DNA from: Pezicula radicicola
Lineage: Eukaryota; Ascomycota; Leotiomycetes; Helotiales; Dermateaceae
Direction: 5' to 3'
NCBI GenBank assembly: GCA_003008705.1
Contig: PDUO01000012.1
Span: forward strand, 696,870 to 760,869
Length of the DNA: 64,000 nt
Each line of letters opens with the position of its first letter. The first letter of the stretch is position 1. The notes under the pieces were generated by a model. It made no database searches, was not told the DNA's origin, and worked only from the letters and a program-made list of their open reading frames with translations. The translations under genes were made by a program, and so were the position numbers. This document shows positions 24,788 through 38,245 of the stretch, in pieces.

Positions 24788-27700
24788 CAAGCTTCACTCA
24801 CTGTAACTTAATGGCGCGGTATTGTTGGGCCAGCGTAGAGCAGCGACGTGGGATGTGAGCATGTTTGGCGAGTGCCGAACAGCGTGCTGTACCATAGTGA
24901 ATGAATGGCCCATACGGTACTGGACAGCTCACCATAATTTGGTAATTTGGATGAAAAGGCAGAAGGACGGAGGCCGCATGAATGCACATCGCACATGAAG
25001 CCAGCAGAGCTATGCCCGTTTCGGTGGAGCGTGCAGTTTGAATCCCGCTAGAGGCTGCTGGAGGCTGCTGCAGTGCTGCTGGGGCAGACCAAGCAGTTGT
25101 TCGTCGCACAGCGCGCTGGTGTGTTGGAGAGGAATGTCTGTAAAGTGGGGAAAGAGGCCTCTGATGGCGTTTCTGTCGCAGAATTTCAGTCCTTGCCGCC
25201 AGGGGGGACAGCAGAGCAGGCCAGCAGGAGACAGGGAACAGGGGCTAAGCAGAAGTTAAAAAATCCAATCCCGGTCCCAGTCTCCTTGATCTTGACCACT
25301 TCAAGAGCGTCATCTCCTAGCGCTAAAATCGCTGAACACTTACAGTACAGTAGGTAGAGCACTGAACAGCCCCTCTTCTGAGTCTCCACACACTCTCTCT
25401 CGTTTACTCCCATACCCTGCCACCATCATTTTAACCCCCATGCCCTCTGCCCTCTGCCCTCTACCCCCCTCTCTCCCCCCAGCACAACGGCACAGCACTC
25501 CCACTGCTTTCCAAAAGACCCGCTCTCGCCGCTTTCCACTGTAACCCTCCCCCACCCCTCCTCCACCATAGCCCTTTGACTGCTGGCACTTAAGATTATT
25601 CCTCACCTCAGACGCAGGGCACCAAGGTCATCTGTGGGGGCCATGTAAGATCAAGCCAGGCACACATTCACAGCCTGTTTCTGACTTCCAGGTGCTCCTG
25701 AACACGCCGTTTCATTTGTCGAGCATAGTCGAGGGCTTCTATTTACAGCAAACGCCCTCTTGCCCTTTTGACCTCACTGCCTTGGTTGAGTGAGCTGAGA
25801 CCGGTAATCTGACCTGCCAGCCTGCCTGGGGTCTCAAGTACTGCTGCTGCAACAGCCTACAGCGGCATCAACAAACAATTCAGTTGTGCATCTGTCTCGC
25901 TTGAGAGGCAAAATCGTGCGAGTGGCTCAGAAACGAAATCCTCACAAATTGCCTTCGAAGCAGCATGCCTTTGACATGCCTCTACATGCCTCTATGCTCT
26001 AATGATTCGCTCCTCGACCATATTGCGAGTTTCCAAGACGACTCTCATCAAACCCAGCCTTTTCTACTTTCGGTTCAAGCTGCATCTACTTTTCACCCCA
26101 CTATATGCACGCAGGACGGAGACTACGCCGGCGACGACGGCAGAGTCGGTTCACGCGTGGGATATTGGCTCGCTTTGTGGGGAGATGTTGATATTGAGAC
26201 GCCAATGCTCGATATAACTTCAGAAAATTGAACAGATATTATTATGATTGACACTTGGAACAGGAACCTGGAGGGTCGACGACGACACTGTCATGCATTT
26301 CTGAGCAGCAGCCAGCCGCCTAGCAGGCTCCTGGAACAACGCACCCTCACCACATTTTTTTTTTGCAAGTGGTGTCTTTTAGCTGTCTTTTAGTTGTGGC
26401 CAAGTTTCCTTGATGGCCAATACGAGTGTCTGCTGCAGAGAACGCCTGACGGGTATGCAGGCACCATCCAACTTGTCCTACGTAAAGTTAGCCTCAACCT
26501 TCTCCAGTATCAAACTTTATTTTTTTCTTCAAAAGTCACTGGAGCACGTTTTATGTAGGGGGTCTCTCTGTAGGACAAGAGTACCGCTGTGGGGATGATC
26601 GTCAAGACACCATCTTGGCTCCACTGTAGAGTTAACGATACGACCGCAAAGTAATTTTGGCTTCAGCCATTCTGAGTCCACGTACGCACGATACCTTCTG
26701 ATCCTCATCATCTACCATTTGTCTTTTTCCTCTCCATGCAACGCCTTTCTACCATCTGAGACATCACCATGTCCATCTTTTGCTGTGCCGTCACCATCTC
26801 TGCACGAAGGCGCGCGCTACTGGTCGTCTAACAATTCCACGGATGGGCAGGGCTCAGACTTTCTTGTGTTCCAAAAAAAAGGTCCATCATCTCAGCAAGC
26901 AAACTTCACATCTGCATTGCTGTATGGAGTATGGAGCACTGTAAACTGCAACCCAAGAAAGAGTGGGACGTTGAAGGCGGCAAGAGGGGGAGACAGGCGG
27001 AGATTATCCTACTGATCTACCTCATCCATGGTACCTCTGTACTGTACCCCATCGTCGATCGAATATATGGTTTGGCTCTTCAGCTCATGTCTATGTGGTG
27101 CAGGCTCAATTGAGCTCGACTGACTGTCTCCACCAACATAATCGTCTCACGCCGAGGCTCCCTGAAGAAGAAACAAGGCATTATCTTCTCAAGGCAGCTC
27201 GACTACATTCTCAATTCAACAGACTTGGAGTCTGTCTCCGGCTTCTTCGGGTACATCTTTGGGATCGGCTGACTGCATCTTACATTGTACGCGTACCTCC
27301 GTCTCTTTCATAAAGTCAAACTGCAGTAATTCAATCGCCTTGCCCAAAGCTTAGAAGTAATTACTTCGTATAGAGTAGTGTTCTGTGAAGGCTGCACTCT
27401 TAAGTAACCGCTTACCGGAGAGTATTAAGTGGCTTCGCGTCTCTCAGCCGCCAGAGTGTAGTCAGCTAAGGACCAGCACAATGGATAGATCAATAAGTAC
27501 ATCCTTCGGTCAAAAAAAGCTGCCGCATCCTGCAGCCTTCTAGGAGAGATTCGAGTGTTCGGCAGCAAAATAGTACGCGGCGAAAGAGGTATTGTCTCCT
27601 ACACAACCACGTAAATCCAGGTATTATTTCCAACTCTTTACTAAACAAGAGTCACCAGACAACCGGGTGCCGGATCCGGATGCAAAGCCCTGGGAGTTGA

Positions 27701-30700
27701 TTGTTTAAGGGCAAGAGAAAGGAGAAGATCTTTCGTAATGATCTCTCATGTCAAATAATCGATGCAGTTCAAGAAAGATGCTGGAGATACCACCATGAAC
27801 TCTGGAGCGAGGAAGCGAGTAGAGTTCGCATGGCTCGAAGTGAAGTTCACTAGATGGGACGCATTTTCATGTCGTTGTTTTCTCAGGTGCACGGGCATAG
27901 TCACGACAGTTGATCCCACAGCTGTCAATGGCGGACTACTACACTGGACAGGACTGGGCTGGTAGAGAGGCATGTATCAATCTCGAATCGTGAGATTGAA
28001 CAGGCCCTGAACATCGTTACCAACTTTCAGCCATACTCGGTTGGACCGAAGGCTGAACCGATCTCCTCTTTGGGATGATTCAGCTTACTGCGGCTTGGTC
28101 TCACGTTGAAAGTTGAGGTCAGAAAGGGAAGTCGTCGGCTTGAGGCGCTGGCTAAGGATTATTCTAGAGAGTATTCAAGCATTACTCGTATCAAATTTCA
28201 GATGACTCGCTGCTTACGCCGCCGAGACTCCCAGTCTCTTAGATCTTCAAAATTTAGCAATAGTTTATTATCCCGTTTGCCGCCAGCCGATGCGCAGAGT
28301 GCGTGGGATGCCCGATCCTATCTCTCCGATCAACGCGTTCCCTGATTTTCTATTTTGCCTATCTTTTCGGCCATGCATGTACGGATCATTCATCCCAAGC
28401 CAGTGCGGTAGTGATGTCCGAAAGTACACTTGTATCAGCTAAAGGTGGAGGAGATGCACTACTACTGTATGTACTCGTACTAGAGGAAGTGTAGAGATAA
28501 GCTCCTTGGAACTGGGTACGCTGCAGTGCACATTTGACGATCCGACGCGAAACTCTATTATATGGAGTATCTCGGTTTGTGGACTCGACGAGCCGTGACG
28601 TCCCGGTTTTTCTTTTTACGCGGCAAAGGCGCCATCCATATCAAAGACAGAACTCGCGGCTTTAGATGCAATAATCGATATCACGATACTTCTAGCCAAC
28701 TTCTAACGTCATATCTAGTTTTTTTTAGGGCCGAATTTAAAGCATTTCTAGATGGTGCAGAATCACTTGATAGTTTCCGGTGTGGCGGCGTCGTTGTATG
28801 TTTTGTTTGGATTGCCTGTCTCACTCTTACGCATGATCATCTCTCAGCTCTCACATTTTTACGAGTGCCGTCGTCGCTTCAACTCACGTTCTTCTTCAGG
28901 TTCAGGGAAGGAGGAAGAGGAAGTCCATCCAGATTCCATCATATTGCGCCTTCAAACATCCACGGTTCAGTATGTGTATCCAGCAACCAGTCGCGTACGG
29001 AGTATGGTGTTTATTATTGGCCTGCCATCACGAACTACTCTGGCTTTGCTTCTTTTCTCCACTTCTCACTTCACAGGGGTGATGTTGACGCTACTGCAAG
29101 CACACAGACTGCAATATGACGAACATCTCACCTTTCTCGAGTCGCTAATCTGATAATGACCTTGCTCGTCGTACTATTGGCTCTGCCGTGACCATTATCC
29201 ATGCTCTCTCCTGCATCAAAGTTGCACGGTCGCCTTACAAGCGCGCATTTCATCCTGGTAGGCACCTTGGCGTGACCCTAGCTTGGAGGTGCATGGGGCC
29301 ATCAAGGACCCCAGCTTTTTCTCTTTTTCGGCTCTGGTGGCTCTCTTCAATCAATCAAAATACCACGCTGCCCCCCCACGCCGCCGCCGAACTCAGGTCA
29401 GTCGAGTCCCCCTCTGACCCCGGCGACTGTTCCTCGTCCGTATGTCTCCCGTGATGTGCAAGACTATCTTGGGTGCCACGCCGACAGGATGGCGCCGTCA
29501 ACTCTTTCAAGATTCTTCCCAGAATGGTTGAGAGGGGGTCTCGCATTTCTGAATGTATGAAAGGTACGTCTGTACTTTCCCTGCTTTGGGAGAGGGGAGG
29601 AGAGGGGAAAGGGGGAGAACAAATGATACATCCCAGATACCTAGTACGTTTATCGAGCCTCGTGGTTTTGTCCATTATTGATTGCATTGTACTGATGATA
29701 TCGGCATGTTTCTTACCCGTATACAGATTTGTGAAGGTTGTGAATAGGGTTGGGGTTAGGATTTTGGTGGTTGTTCAGGTCAGCCAGCCCTCAGCCAAGA
29801 GTATTTTTGCGCAGATAATTTATTTATCCTTTATGAATCTTACGAGAGGAGTGTTTTGGCCACTTTTCGTACCATGTACCTTGATGGACGAATCTCAGCG
29901 AGATACGGAATAGAAGATTTCATAGGTGCTTGGTTTGGTCATTAATATAAATATAAAAATTCATCATCATGGATGGGCTATGTGAAACATTCACATCCCT
30001 TCTCATCATCAGCTTATCTACAGTACGAAGTATCATCGACGTCCTCCTGCTACAAACGAAGTCTTTTGTATGTACTGTACAGCTGATCATCTTCATTCCC
30101 CGCAATGTGGCGGTTTCATTTCTTTTTCAAGAAAGTCGCGATGTTTTCAATCGTGACAAGATAAGACCAAGAGAAAAAACACGTTTCGCCCAGCCTTCCA
30201 TCAAGACTCTGAGTAGTGCCTGTAACCCCTAACCTCTTCTATCCCTAGCCTCGCCTCTAAATTAAGCAAGCTCCATATGATAACAAATGGAATCTCGAAC
30301 TTCGAACTTCCCAAGACACACACTAAGCAAGAAGACGCTTATCTAAAAGACCCTATCTCTTTTGTATTGAATGATCGTCAACGCCGTTTTTACTTTGCCC
30401 CTACAGAGAGTACCCACCCTACCTCGGTTGACTTCTACCGTAGGTATACAAGGCTCAGTGTGTACAGGGCTTAGTTTACAGGGCTCGGTTTTGATGCAGT
30501 ACGGTACAGCGGTTGATTTCGGATATTTGAGCATCATTTTTTTATTATTTCCTGCGTGTGTGGGGGTGGGGGAGATTTGATCATACGGCAATATTGTACT
30601 GTACGATATACACACCTTTAAGGCTTTGATTTAAGACTTTGAGGGCAAGGGGAAGATGCTTTTGAGGATAGGGAGGAAAGGGTTAGGAGGGGGAGGTAAT

Positions 30701-32004
30701 GTGTGAAATGAGACGATTGTAGGTTTGAGGAAGGGTATGGAGATATTGGAAAGTACGTGGACCTTGTAAATTGTAACTGGTTTTTTTGTATGGAAAAGNA
30801 CTGGTAAGGTTTGAAAGATTTGAGGTTGGTTATGGTTGAAGGAAGAAGACTTCCTACGGAAATAACTTCAATGTCTGTGCTCTGCTTTTGGTAGTTTCAA
30901 TGTCGGCGTGTCGCTTTGTTTTCTGTGGGTTGATTGATGGCTTGTGGTTGGTTAAGGAGGTTTCGGAGGCTCGGAGGTTTTGGCTACTGTATTGTAGGGG
31001 AATTTTTTTTAAAATTAGGGAGTGGGTTTTGAGTGGCAGTGGTGCTACTGTAACAAGAGGAGGATGTTTAGGCGCCTTCCGTTGTACGAAGCGCTAAGTA
31101 CTGTACGAAAGGCTATGAAAGGCATGACTTGCATGATATGCACGGGTGCATGTTTACCATTGTTACTGTACAAAGGTACCTGTACGAAGTTACAGGGCTT
31201 TGACAAGCGGAGGTTTAGGGCACTGCGATGCTCCTGACTCCTGAGTCCTTTCCTGTATCATACGGAGTGCGGAGCTAGGCGGTTCTACGGAGGTACGAAG
31301 TACATTATGACTTTTTGCCTCGTTCCTGCAGCTAAGCTTTTCAAGGAGGACATGACAATTTTTGTTGAGATCATTTGAGCGATATTTTTTTACTTTGAAG
31401 GTCCGAGAGGTTTGCTTGCTTGCTTGCGTATTTTTGAATTGAAATTCTCTCTTCTTTCGTATAAGAGAACCGGTAGTGCAAAGTCTCTCGGTTCTTGGCG
31501 TGCTTACGAAGTACGGTAGGTGAGGAGAAAACGCTCATACCCTCTTTGTACGAAAGGTACAGAACCGTTTTGAGCGAACGTTTTCTTTTCTTTTTCACCC
31601 CTTTTCCTTGGAGGGATTATTTGAGGGGTTTGAGGGATTTGAGGGATTTGGGGGGTAAACGAAGGTACTCCTCTCTCTAATGCACAGCGGGTGAGCCCGC
31701 CCGGTTCGTGAGCGGATAGTATTTCACACAAACTATTTTCATGAAATTGTTTTCATGATCGACCGTTAAACATCAACATAAGGTACCAATAATCGATTAA
31801 GCTAGTACCAATACTAGTTCTAGTACACTCCACAAAAACTCCGAGCCGTCGCCTGCCTCCTCGCCTCCTCAAACCCTCCGACTGTGTGGGGAGAAAAATA
31901 GTACCTACCACTTACCACTCACTACTTAACCATAGTAACCAGCAAGAAACCCCCCTCCAAAAATCCTCCAACGAGCAACGGCCACCTCCAAGTCTCGAAC
32001 GCGT

Positions 32005-32046
32005 GCATACATATATGCATACATACATACATACACATAAATACAT
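32005..32046. repeat. ATAC-type microsatellite
   Basis: Imperfect tandem CATA/ATAC units. Confidence 0.8.
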
Positions 32047-32119
32047 GAAAGCATAGCACAGCCTAACCTAGCCCCAATTCGCCCCCTCTCTTGACATACA
32101 GCAAAAACTCAAGTAAGGC

Positions 32120-32180
32120 AACCGCCAACCGCCAACCGCCAACCACCAACCACACCAACCAGCCAGCCACCAGCCAGCCA
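32120..32180. repeat. AACCGCC/AACCAGCC minisatellite
   Basis: Three near-perfect 7-bp AACCGCC units grade into CCAAC and CAGCC variants. Confidence 0.75.
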
Positions 32181-32951
32181 TTAAACCGTTAACCATCAAC
32201 CGTTAATGCACTGTCAACCCGCGCAACCGAAAGAAACGTGTGTTGCATTACAGCTGCATACTGGTGCATGCTGCATGCTCTCCGCATAAGATCTGATCTG
32301 TCAGATTTTATTTTTTGTTAGTGCGGTATTGTTTTGATGTTTTAGTGGGGTTTTCTTCCCCGCACTGCACCCTCCCTCTTTAAGAAGTCCTCGCGAGTTC
32401 ACTTGCTTGGTTGTTTTGGCTGGCTGAATGTGGTGGTTGGCGTGGGGTGGCCTGCCTACTTGCCTAGTTGAGGTGTGTTTCTGCTTTGCCTCCCCCGCCT
32501 TACCATTGTATATTATACCGTGCGTAGTTAGTACCATCTTGAATGCATTTGTGGTTCCCTGGTTGAGGTGCTATTGGTGTGTTGCACAACAGGCTTGTTG
32601 AAGCGAGATAGAAGAAAGTAGTTGGTGGTAGAAGGAAGGAGGGTTACTTAGGCGAGAAGATTGCGGTATGTTGACTTCGTTATTGGTTCTGGATTTTCTG
32701 CCCTATCCGACCTGCTGCACATCATCAAAAACTCCCTGGAATTGGGGGTTTTCTCTATTCGCTGCTCGTCATGGCAAGGCTGGGCTCGGTTGGGCTGGTC
32801 TAGCAGTTGCTTTGTTTTTAAGTAAATGAATGAGAAGATGGGGAGTAGTTATCTCTCTGTTTTTGGTTTTGGGTTCTGTCCTTAGGCTGGATGTGCGAAG
32901 TCTCGAAGATACCTTGTATGTATTGGATCTCTGAGAGGCTTTTGCTATGAC

Positions 32952-33310
32952 GACTCCTTAGAAGCTGGTTTTGCTTCTATTCGCTTTTGGACTATTGCCT
33001 TGCAGCCTTGCAGGAGGCCTTCGGGTGTTGTTGTATGTATTGTGCTGGACCTGTAAGAAAAAATCTTTTGTAGCGAAGACTCTCCCTAGGAGCTTGTCTT
33101 CAGGGCTCTTGTATCTATTCGTTGCACGTTTTCCGCCACTGCCTTGCAGATGGGTTTTCTGGACTTATTCCATGCACCGGACCTGTAAGAGTCTCTTGAA
33201 GCGAAGACTCCCTTGGAGCTGATTTTGTTTCTATTCGTTGCACCTGCACGTTTCCCGCCACTGCCATGCAGATGGGACTTTAGGGTGTTCCGTATGTATT
33301 GTACTTGCAT
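32952..33310. repeat. Three-unit tandem repeat of about 127 bp
   Basis: Diverged units begin with GACTCC/GACTCT at 32952, 33078 and 33206 (periods 126 and 128 bp). Each carries a GGAGCTxxTTTT-like block, TTCTATTCG(TTGCAC), an ACTGCCxTGCAG block and a pyrimidine/purine segment ending near GGACCTGTAAGA in units 1 and 2. Frames through it are not conserved between units, so it does not look coding. Confidence 0.75.
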
Positions 33311-36300
33311 TGTATTTTACTGTACTGATTCGCCATAGCAAGGCTAAGCGTACCTAGTCTGGTATTCGTCTTACTGCTTTTTCCTGTAGTGCTGGCAATG
33401 CTGGCACACTTTCTCAAATGCCTCGACAAAACTATACATCTTATTTGACATTCCTCTACCGTGCAGAACGGCAGACAAACTCAATGTTCTTCTCTACTAA
33501 GTCTACTACTGTATATATCAAGCTGTAAAAGGTGGGGTGTTAGCTAGTGTTTTAATACTTGTAACTTTATCGATCTATCATTAAACCCTAACAGTGTACA
33601 AGATCTACTGTTACACTAGAGGATGTATGTCTGATGATCTGTTGATAACGACATAATGACGCTATTCACTGCTTAAGAGTGGTTGATTGTAATCGGCGAG
33701 CGTTTCAGCGGAGGATTAATTCCTCTGCCATTATTAGTCCATCTTTAAGAGGAAGCCACGGGATAGTTGCGGTTTCCTGCGTAATACTTGATACACAAGC
33801 AACAAGTAAGTACCATCTCCAACATTTTCAAGTCTATTCTTTTAGGTAGAAGTATACCTTAAATAAAATCGAGCAATATAAACTATATAGGCTATTCTCC
33901 TCGCAACCTTATCTACAGTATGTACACTGTACTGTAACATCGGAACATTTGTAACCTTATGCACCAATCCCAAAGCTGGTAGCCTCGCCCTTTGCGTAAG
34001 AGTCTGGATACGTCTGGACAAAATGATGATACACAGGCATCTTAATTACACATTATGCTGTCTTATTAACAAAAAGTGATACCGTTAATTTATTGTACAA
34101 TACAAGTCTCTTTTGAGTTTAGTAGACTATACAAGGAGAGAACAAATAGATTATTACTTCACTATATTCTATAGTACAAAACGCTATACTAATAATATAA
34201 ACTATATTCACTACAATTCGAAACCACACTAACTTCCAAAAGAAAAGACTACCTCTTCTACTACAAGTATCAAAGTACTGTATTATGCAAGTACACCAAG
34301 TCAACATCTACCTCTCAAACCCAACCAATCTCTCATGCCTCACTCCCACGCAACCATCTCTCCCAAACAAATCAAAACACATCACATCACATGTCCTAAA
34401 AAGTGTCCACAATACCCCCAATTCGAAATCTGATCTATCTCATCTCATCTCATCTCAAACCTTCCCCTCGTAACACGTGCCCCGATATTTTACTATCCGA
34501 CTCCTTTCCACGTTTCCACGCATTTCACCTTTTTTCATCTCTTTTTAAACTAAGGTACTGTACCCTCCTCACCTTTCTACTGTAGTTAGTCTAGGGGTCG
34601 GAGGCGAAGAGCTGGTGAGCGCGTTGGTTGTATACATTTACGAAAAAGGGTTCGGAAACGGCCGATCTACCGTTTTGGGTTACGATGGTTTGGGTGTGAT
34701 GTTGTTGGTTAGAGAGACGGAAGGTTGGGACTGGGGTTGGATTGGGTTGTACGTGTACGACATATGTCGGATTATTGGCGTGTTGTAACATGTGAGCTTA
34801 TCTACCGGTGTTTTTGTGTGATAGGTATGGTACAGTACGTACAATACAAATAGGAGTTTACCGAAGGTCGAAGTGAAGTGATAGATCATGGGACCGTTCG
34901 CTTAGGACCGGCTTTTTTTTTTCTCTTTCGGATTTATTGATTTCGTGAGATGGAGTTTCTGTGGGTTGGGGTTTGGTGGGTTGATTTGTGTGATGGTGTC
35001 TTTTTTTTTGTAAAAGGGTATAGGGAGGGGAAATGGCTTGGGGGCGTGGGGGATAAGGTGATAAGATAGGTGATGATATCGTAGGGAAGAAAGTGTGGTG
35101 ATGTTATGATAGATAGTAGTTTAGTTCGCCGGTCCGGGGATTTGGGAAGGAAGGGATATAGTGGGGATGACCTATCGCGTGATTGTTGGGTCAGATGATT
35201 GATTGATTGTATGATCTTGTAGGATAGGCTAATTGGTGAGTGGAACTTTTGTCGGGGTATTGTAAAGAGTGAGATTTTTATTTCTTACTGTTTATTTTCT
35301 AGGTCTTACTCAGTTCGGTTTTCTTTAATTATAATGATGGCGTTGTTGGGATTTAAGGGCGGTTGTTGCGGTGTTTGAAGAATTGATTCCCTAAATTTAC
35401 TCGAGTAATGTTTTGCGGAACTTGTTTTATTATTAGGTAGTGATACTTGTGACGTCACTAGTAGTGATAGGTTTTGATATAATTTAATTGGGTATTATGT
35501 TAGATAGCTTTTATTTTCTATATGGGATAGTGTAGAAATAACTATGTACTTCTAGTGCGCTGTCATTGTTAACTGAAGTATTGTCTAATTAGAGAGCAGC
35601 CTAAGTCAAAACTTAGAACCAGAAAATGCTACAGGGAGTCTTCATTTTTAAAAGCTTACTTCTAACTTAATTCCTAGAATGCTGCGTTTCTAATTCTTAA
35701 TGTACGTTGAAGTGTATGTTTAGCTATTCTTGTGACTTAAGTTATAGTAGCTACCTAAGAAGACAAAGATAGGACCTTCGGAAGATAATCACTTGTAGCA
35801 GTTATAATAAGTAGAAGCTTATTATTGTTTGTAATTTAGTAATTGCTTTTTTAAAAATATTTGCACATGTTAAACGATGAAGTTTGTTATAGAATAAACC
35901 CACGACTGCTCTTAATTTGTGTCGTTATCTTAATGAACAATAATCTCTTTGTAACGAAGGTCTATAAGGCCTCTATCTACAGAACTCTTAGCTCTGCACA
36001 GAATACAAAAACAGATTTGCGTCCTCGAAAGATGACTTTCTACAGTAGAGTAAGGTGTTACGATTGCATGAGACTGTTTTGTGTTGTGTTGGGAGTGGAG
36101 TGTATTATAGTTGTTACCTTAGACTTGGGATTAAATCCAGATAGCAGGGACGTCGGTAACAAAAAGTCTGCTAAGAATAAAATAAATAGGAGGGTAGTAA
36201 TACTGCGTTGACAGTTAGTTATCGATAGTGAAAGTATGACTGACATTAGGTTTTTGGTTTTTACCTCTTGAATGGTGTGTTAGTTATAGAAGGAGGGGAC

Positions 36301-36975
36301 AATGTTCGGGTACAGGTAGGAATTGAGGTGATTCGAAGCTGCTTAAATTTCAATGCCAGGTTATAATACCTTCAGAGGTTTATGGCTGTTGTTTTGTTGC
36401 CAATTTTATTGTTCTTAAATCTGAGTTTAAGAGAGAGGTTAGAGAAGTCTGTTGATTCCCCCCCTTTCAAAATCATACTTGTTTAGAGGATAGAGACCAG
36501 TGGCACCCTTTACAAAAGTAATGAGCCAAGGCTGTATTTTAATTCTCTAGGTTTCTATATCAAAAATAAGTCATTTATTAGCTATACAGTAGAGTACAAG
36601 CAAACTCCGTAAGCGACGATAACCCCGTGAATTTAAGAGCAACTCTCGGTTATGATTGGTTAGGTCTTTATATATTACACCATCACTGGCTTTTTGATTC
36701 TGAACAAAAGAAAGGCTAGGTAAAAGTAGTGTCAAGTAGTAAATTGATAAAGCGTTGTTTTTGTAAAGTCCGTGGAGTCCGGAGTTTATTGGATTTAGAG
36801 TTGAGATATGCGTGCATTGGAATGCTATATACATCATTCCTTCTTCTCCTGCCTTCTTCCATCTTTCTTGTAATTAACCAAAATCTCGTCTCTTCTTACA
36901 TATATCTCACTTCAATTGAATGAAATTCATATTTTGGGGTTTGGAAGTAAATTTAATAGAATACATATTTCAACA

Positions 36976-37849
36976 ATGTCTGCAAACATCAATACTATCC
37001 TCATCCTCGGTGCCACCTCAGGTATCTGCGAACAATTCGCACGCCGTTTCCATTCTCAAGGAAAGAAAGCCATCGCTGCAGGCTGTCGACTGGAACGTTT
37101 GGAAGGGCTTTAAAAAGAACTTCCTGGTCTTGAAATTTTACAAGTCAGTAAATACTAAGCATACCATACTTCCAAAACTCCAAACCAAAACATCAACTAA
37201 CAAGCACAATATAGTTCGACATAGAAGATCTTTCCAGCATTTCCAGCAAGCTAAATACCAGGATCGAATATTTCCCAACTCTTGACAGTGTCTTCGTGGT
37301 CTCTGGGAATTAGAGATGTTTGATTTTAAAGATTCTTTAATTTCAAGCGATGAATCGATAATTAGTGAGATAACTACGAATTTCACAGCTCCAATGCTTA
37401 TTGCTCGCATTATCATTCCATTTCTTATATCACTCAACAAACCAGCAACTTCCATGACCGTATCCTCAGGACTAGCTTTCGTTTCCTTACCTATGTGGCT
37501 CGTTTACAACAGCACCAAAGCTGCTATTCACACATTCTCTATAGCGTTACGTTCGCAGCTTGATGGGCCAAATGTTAGTGTTGTTGAATTAGTTCCGCCC
37601 AAGGTTGCTACTGAGTTGGATAAGAAGTTTAGGGATGCTAATGCTGCTTTGGAAGGCGGTGATGATTCGGAGGAGCAGGCACATGCTGCTATGCCATTGG
37701 AGGAGTATATGAATACGGCTATGGCTGGTTTGGAATGGAAGGATGGGAAGGCTCTGAGGGAGATTGCGGTGGGTTTTGCGGAGTTGGGCGTTAGGGCTTG
37801 GAGGGGGGATTTTCAGCCTATTTTGGATAGTGTGGATATGAAGGGATGA
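36976..37849 (+). pseudogene. Broken short-chain dehydrogenase/reductase (SDR)
   Basis: The remnant starts MSANINTILILGATSGICEQ and ends in an SDR C-terminal half with SSGLAF and the catalytic YNSTK motif. Three lesions are visible. The cofactor-binding GxxxGIG reads GATSGIC, losing a Rossmann glycine. A TAA at 37111-37113 interrupts ERLEGL-KELPGLEILQ where a CAA (Gln) would be expected. A TAG at 37311-37313 is followed by a one-base frame change before the open frame at 37316. A 71-bp intron (37144-37214, GTCAGT to TATAG) still has good signals. SDRs are NAD(P)-dependent oxidoreductases. The C-terminal 177 codons remain open, which suggests recent decay; sequencing error could explain one lesion but hardly all. 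Confidence 0.8.
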
Positions 37850-38245
37850 GGATAAGAGTTGATGAAAGTGGACGATGTTTCTTTGTTATCGTATAGTCTT
37901 GTGAACATATCTTATGACGTTAGACTGATGGGTGTCTGGGCCCGTGCCGAAAAGTTGGCATTTTGCTAAATTCGTAAACCCAAATAGAATCATGAAATTA
38001 GGCACGATCAAACTACTTACATAGAACTGAACAGGTATGAGTGAAGCTGCTTACCTGTTTTAAATAGAGAACGTGATTGGTGACAATCCACTTTATACTC
38101 AAGTAATGTACTGAAGGATTCATAAGGATACTATAAGCAATTCTTGGAATTCGTCGCTATCAACCCAAGATGCTTGATTCAAATGTTGCTAGTATTTTTT
38201 CCTACTGTCATAGAGATCAATATCCGGGCAATTAGATTGATTTGT
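37850..38245. other. Intergenic region between SDR remnant and transcription factor
   Basis: About 400 bp between convergent units; no gene is visible. Confidence 0.5.

Larger units (their letters stand above)
23735..36975. other. Gene-poor region, right part
   Basis: About 13 kb lacking a convincing gene. The first part (to about 29.5 kb) is mixed composition; from about 33.4 kb it becomes AT-rich. GTAC-centred palindromes continue to about 34.9 kb. It contains the assembly gap, microsatellites near 32 kb and a long tandem repeat near 33 kb. The longest open frames (28562-29119 and 29473-29913, plus strand) show no family motif and overlap frames on other strands. It may include the extended promoter of the Ecl1-like gene. 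Confidence 0.55.

Noticed and set aside
25021..25060. GTTTGAATCCCGC as a tRNA-like B box
   Set aside because: It deviates at the invariant TTC and no partner arms fold around it.
28562..29153. Overlapping plus-strand frames of 185 and 133 codons
   Set aside because: Two frames compete in the same DNA, with no domain, no codon pattern that I can see and no flanking exons.
29473..29913. 146-codon plus-strand frame
   Set aside because: Hydrophobic but irregular, no signature, and it overlaps an opposite-strand frame.
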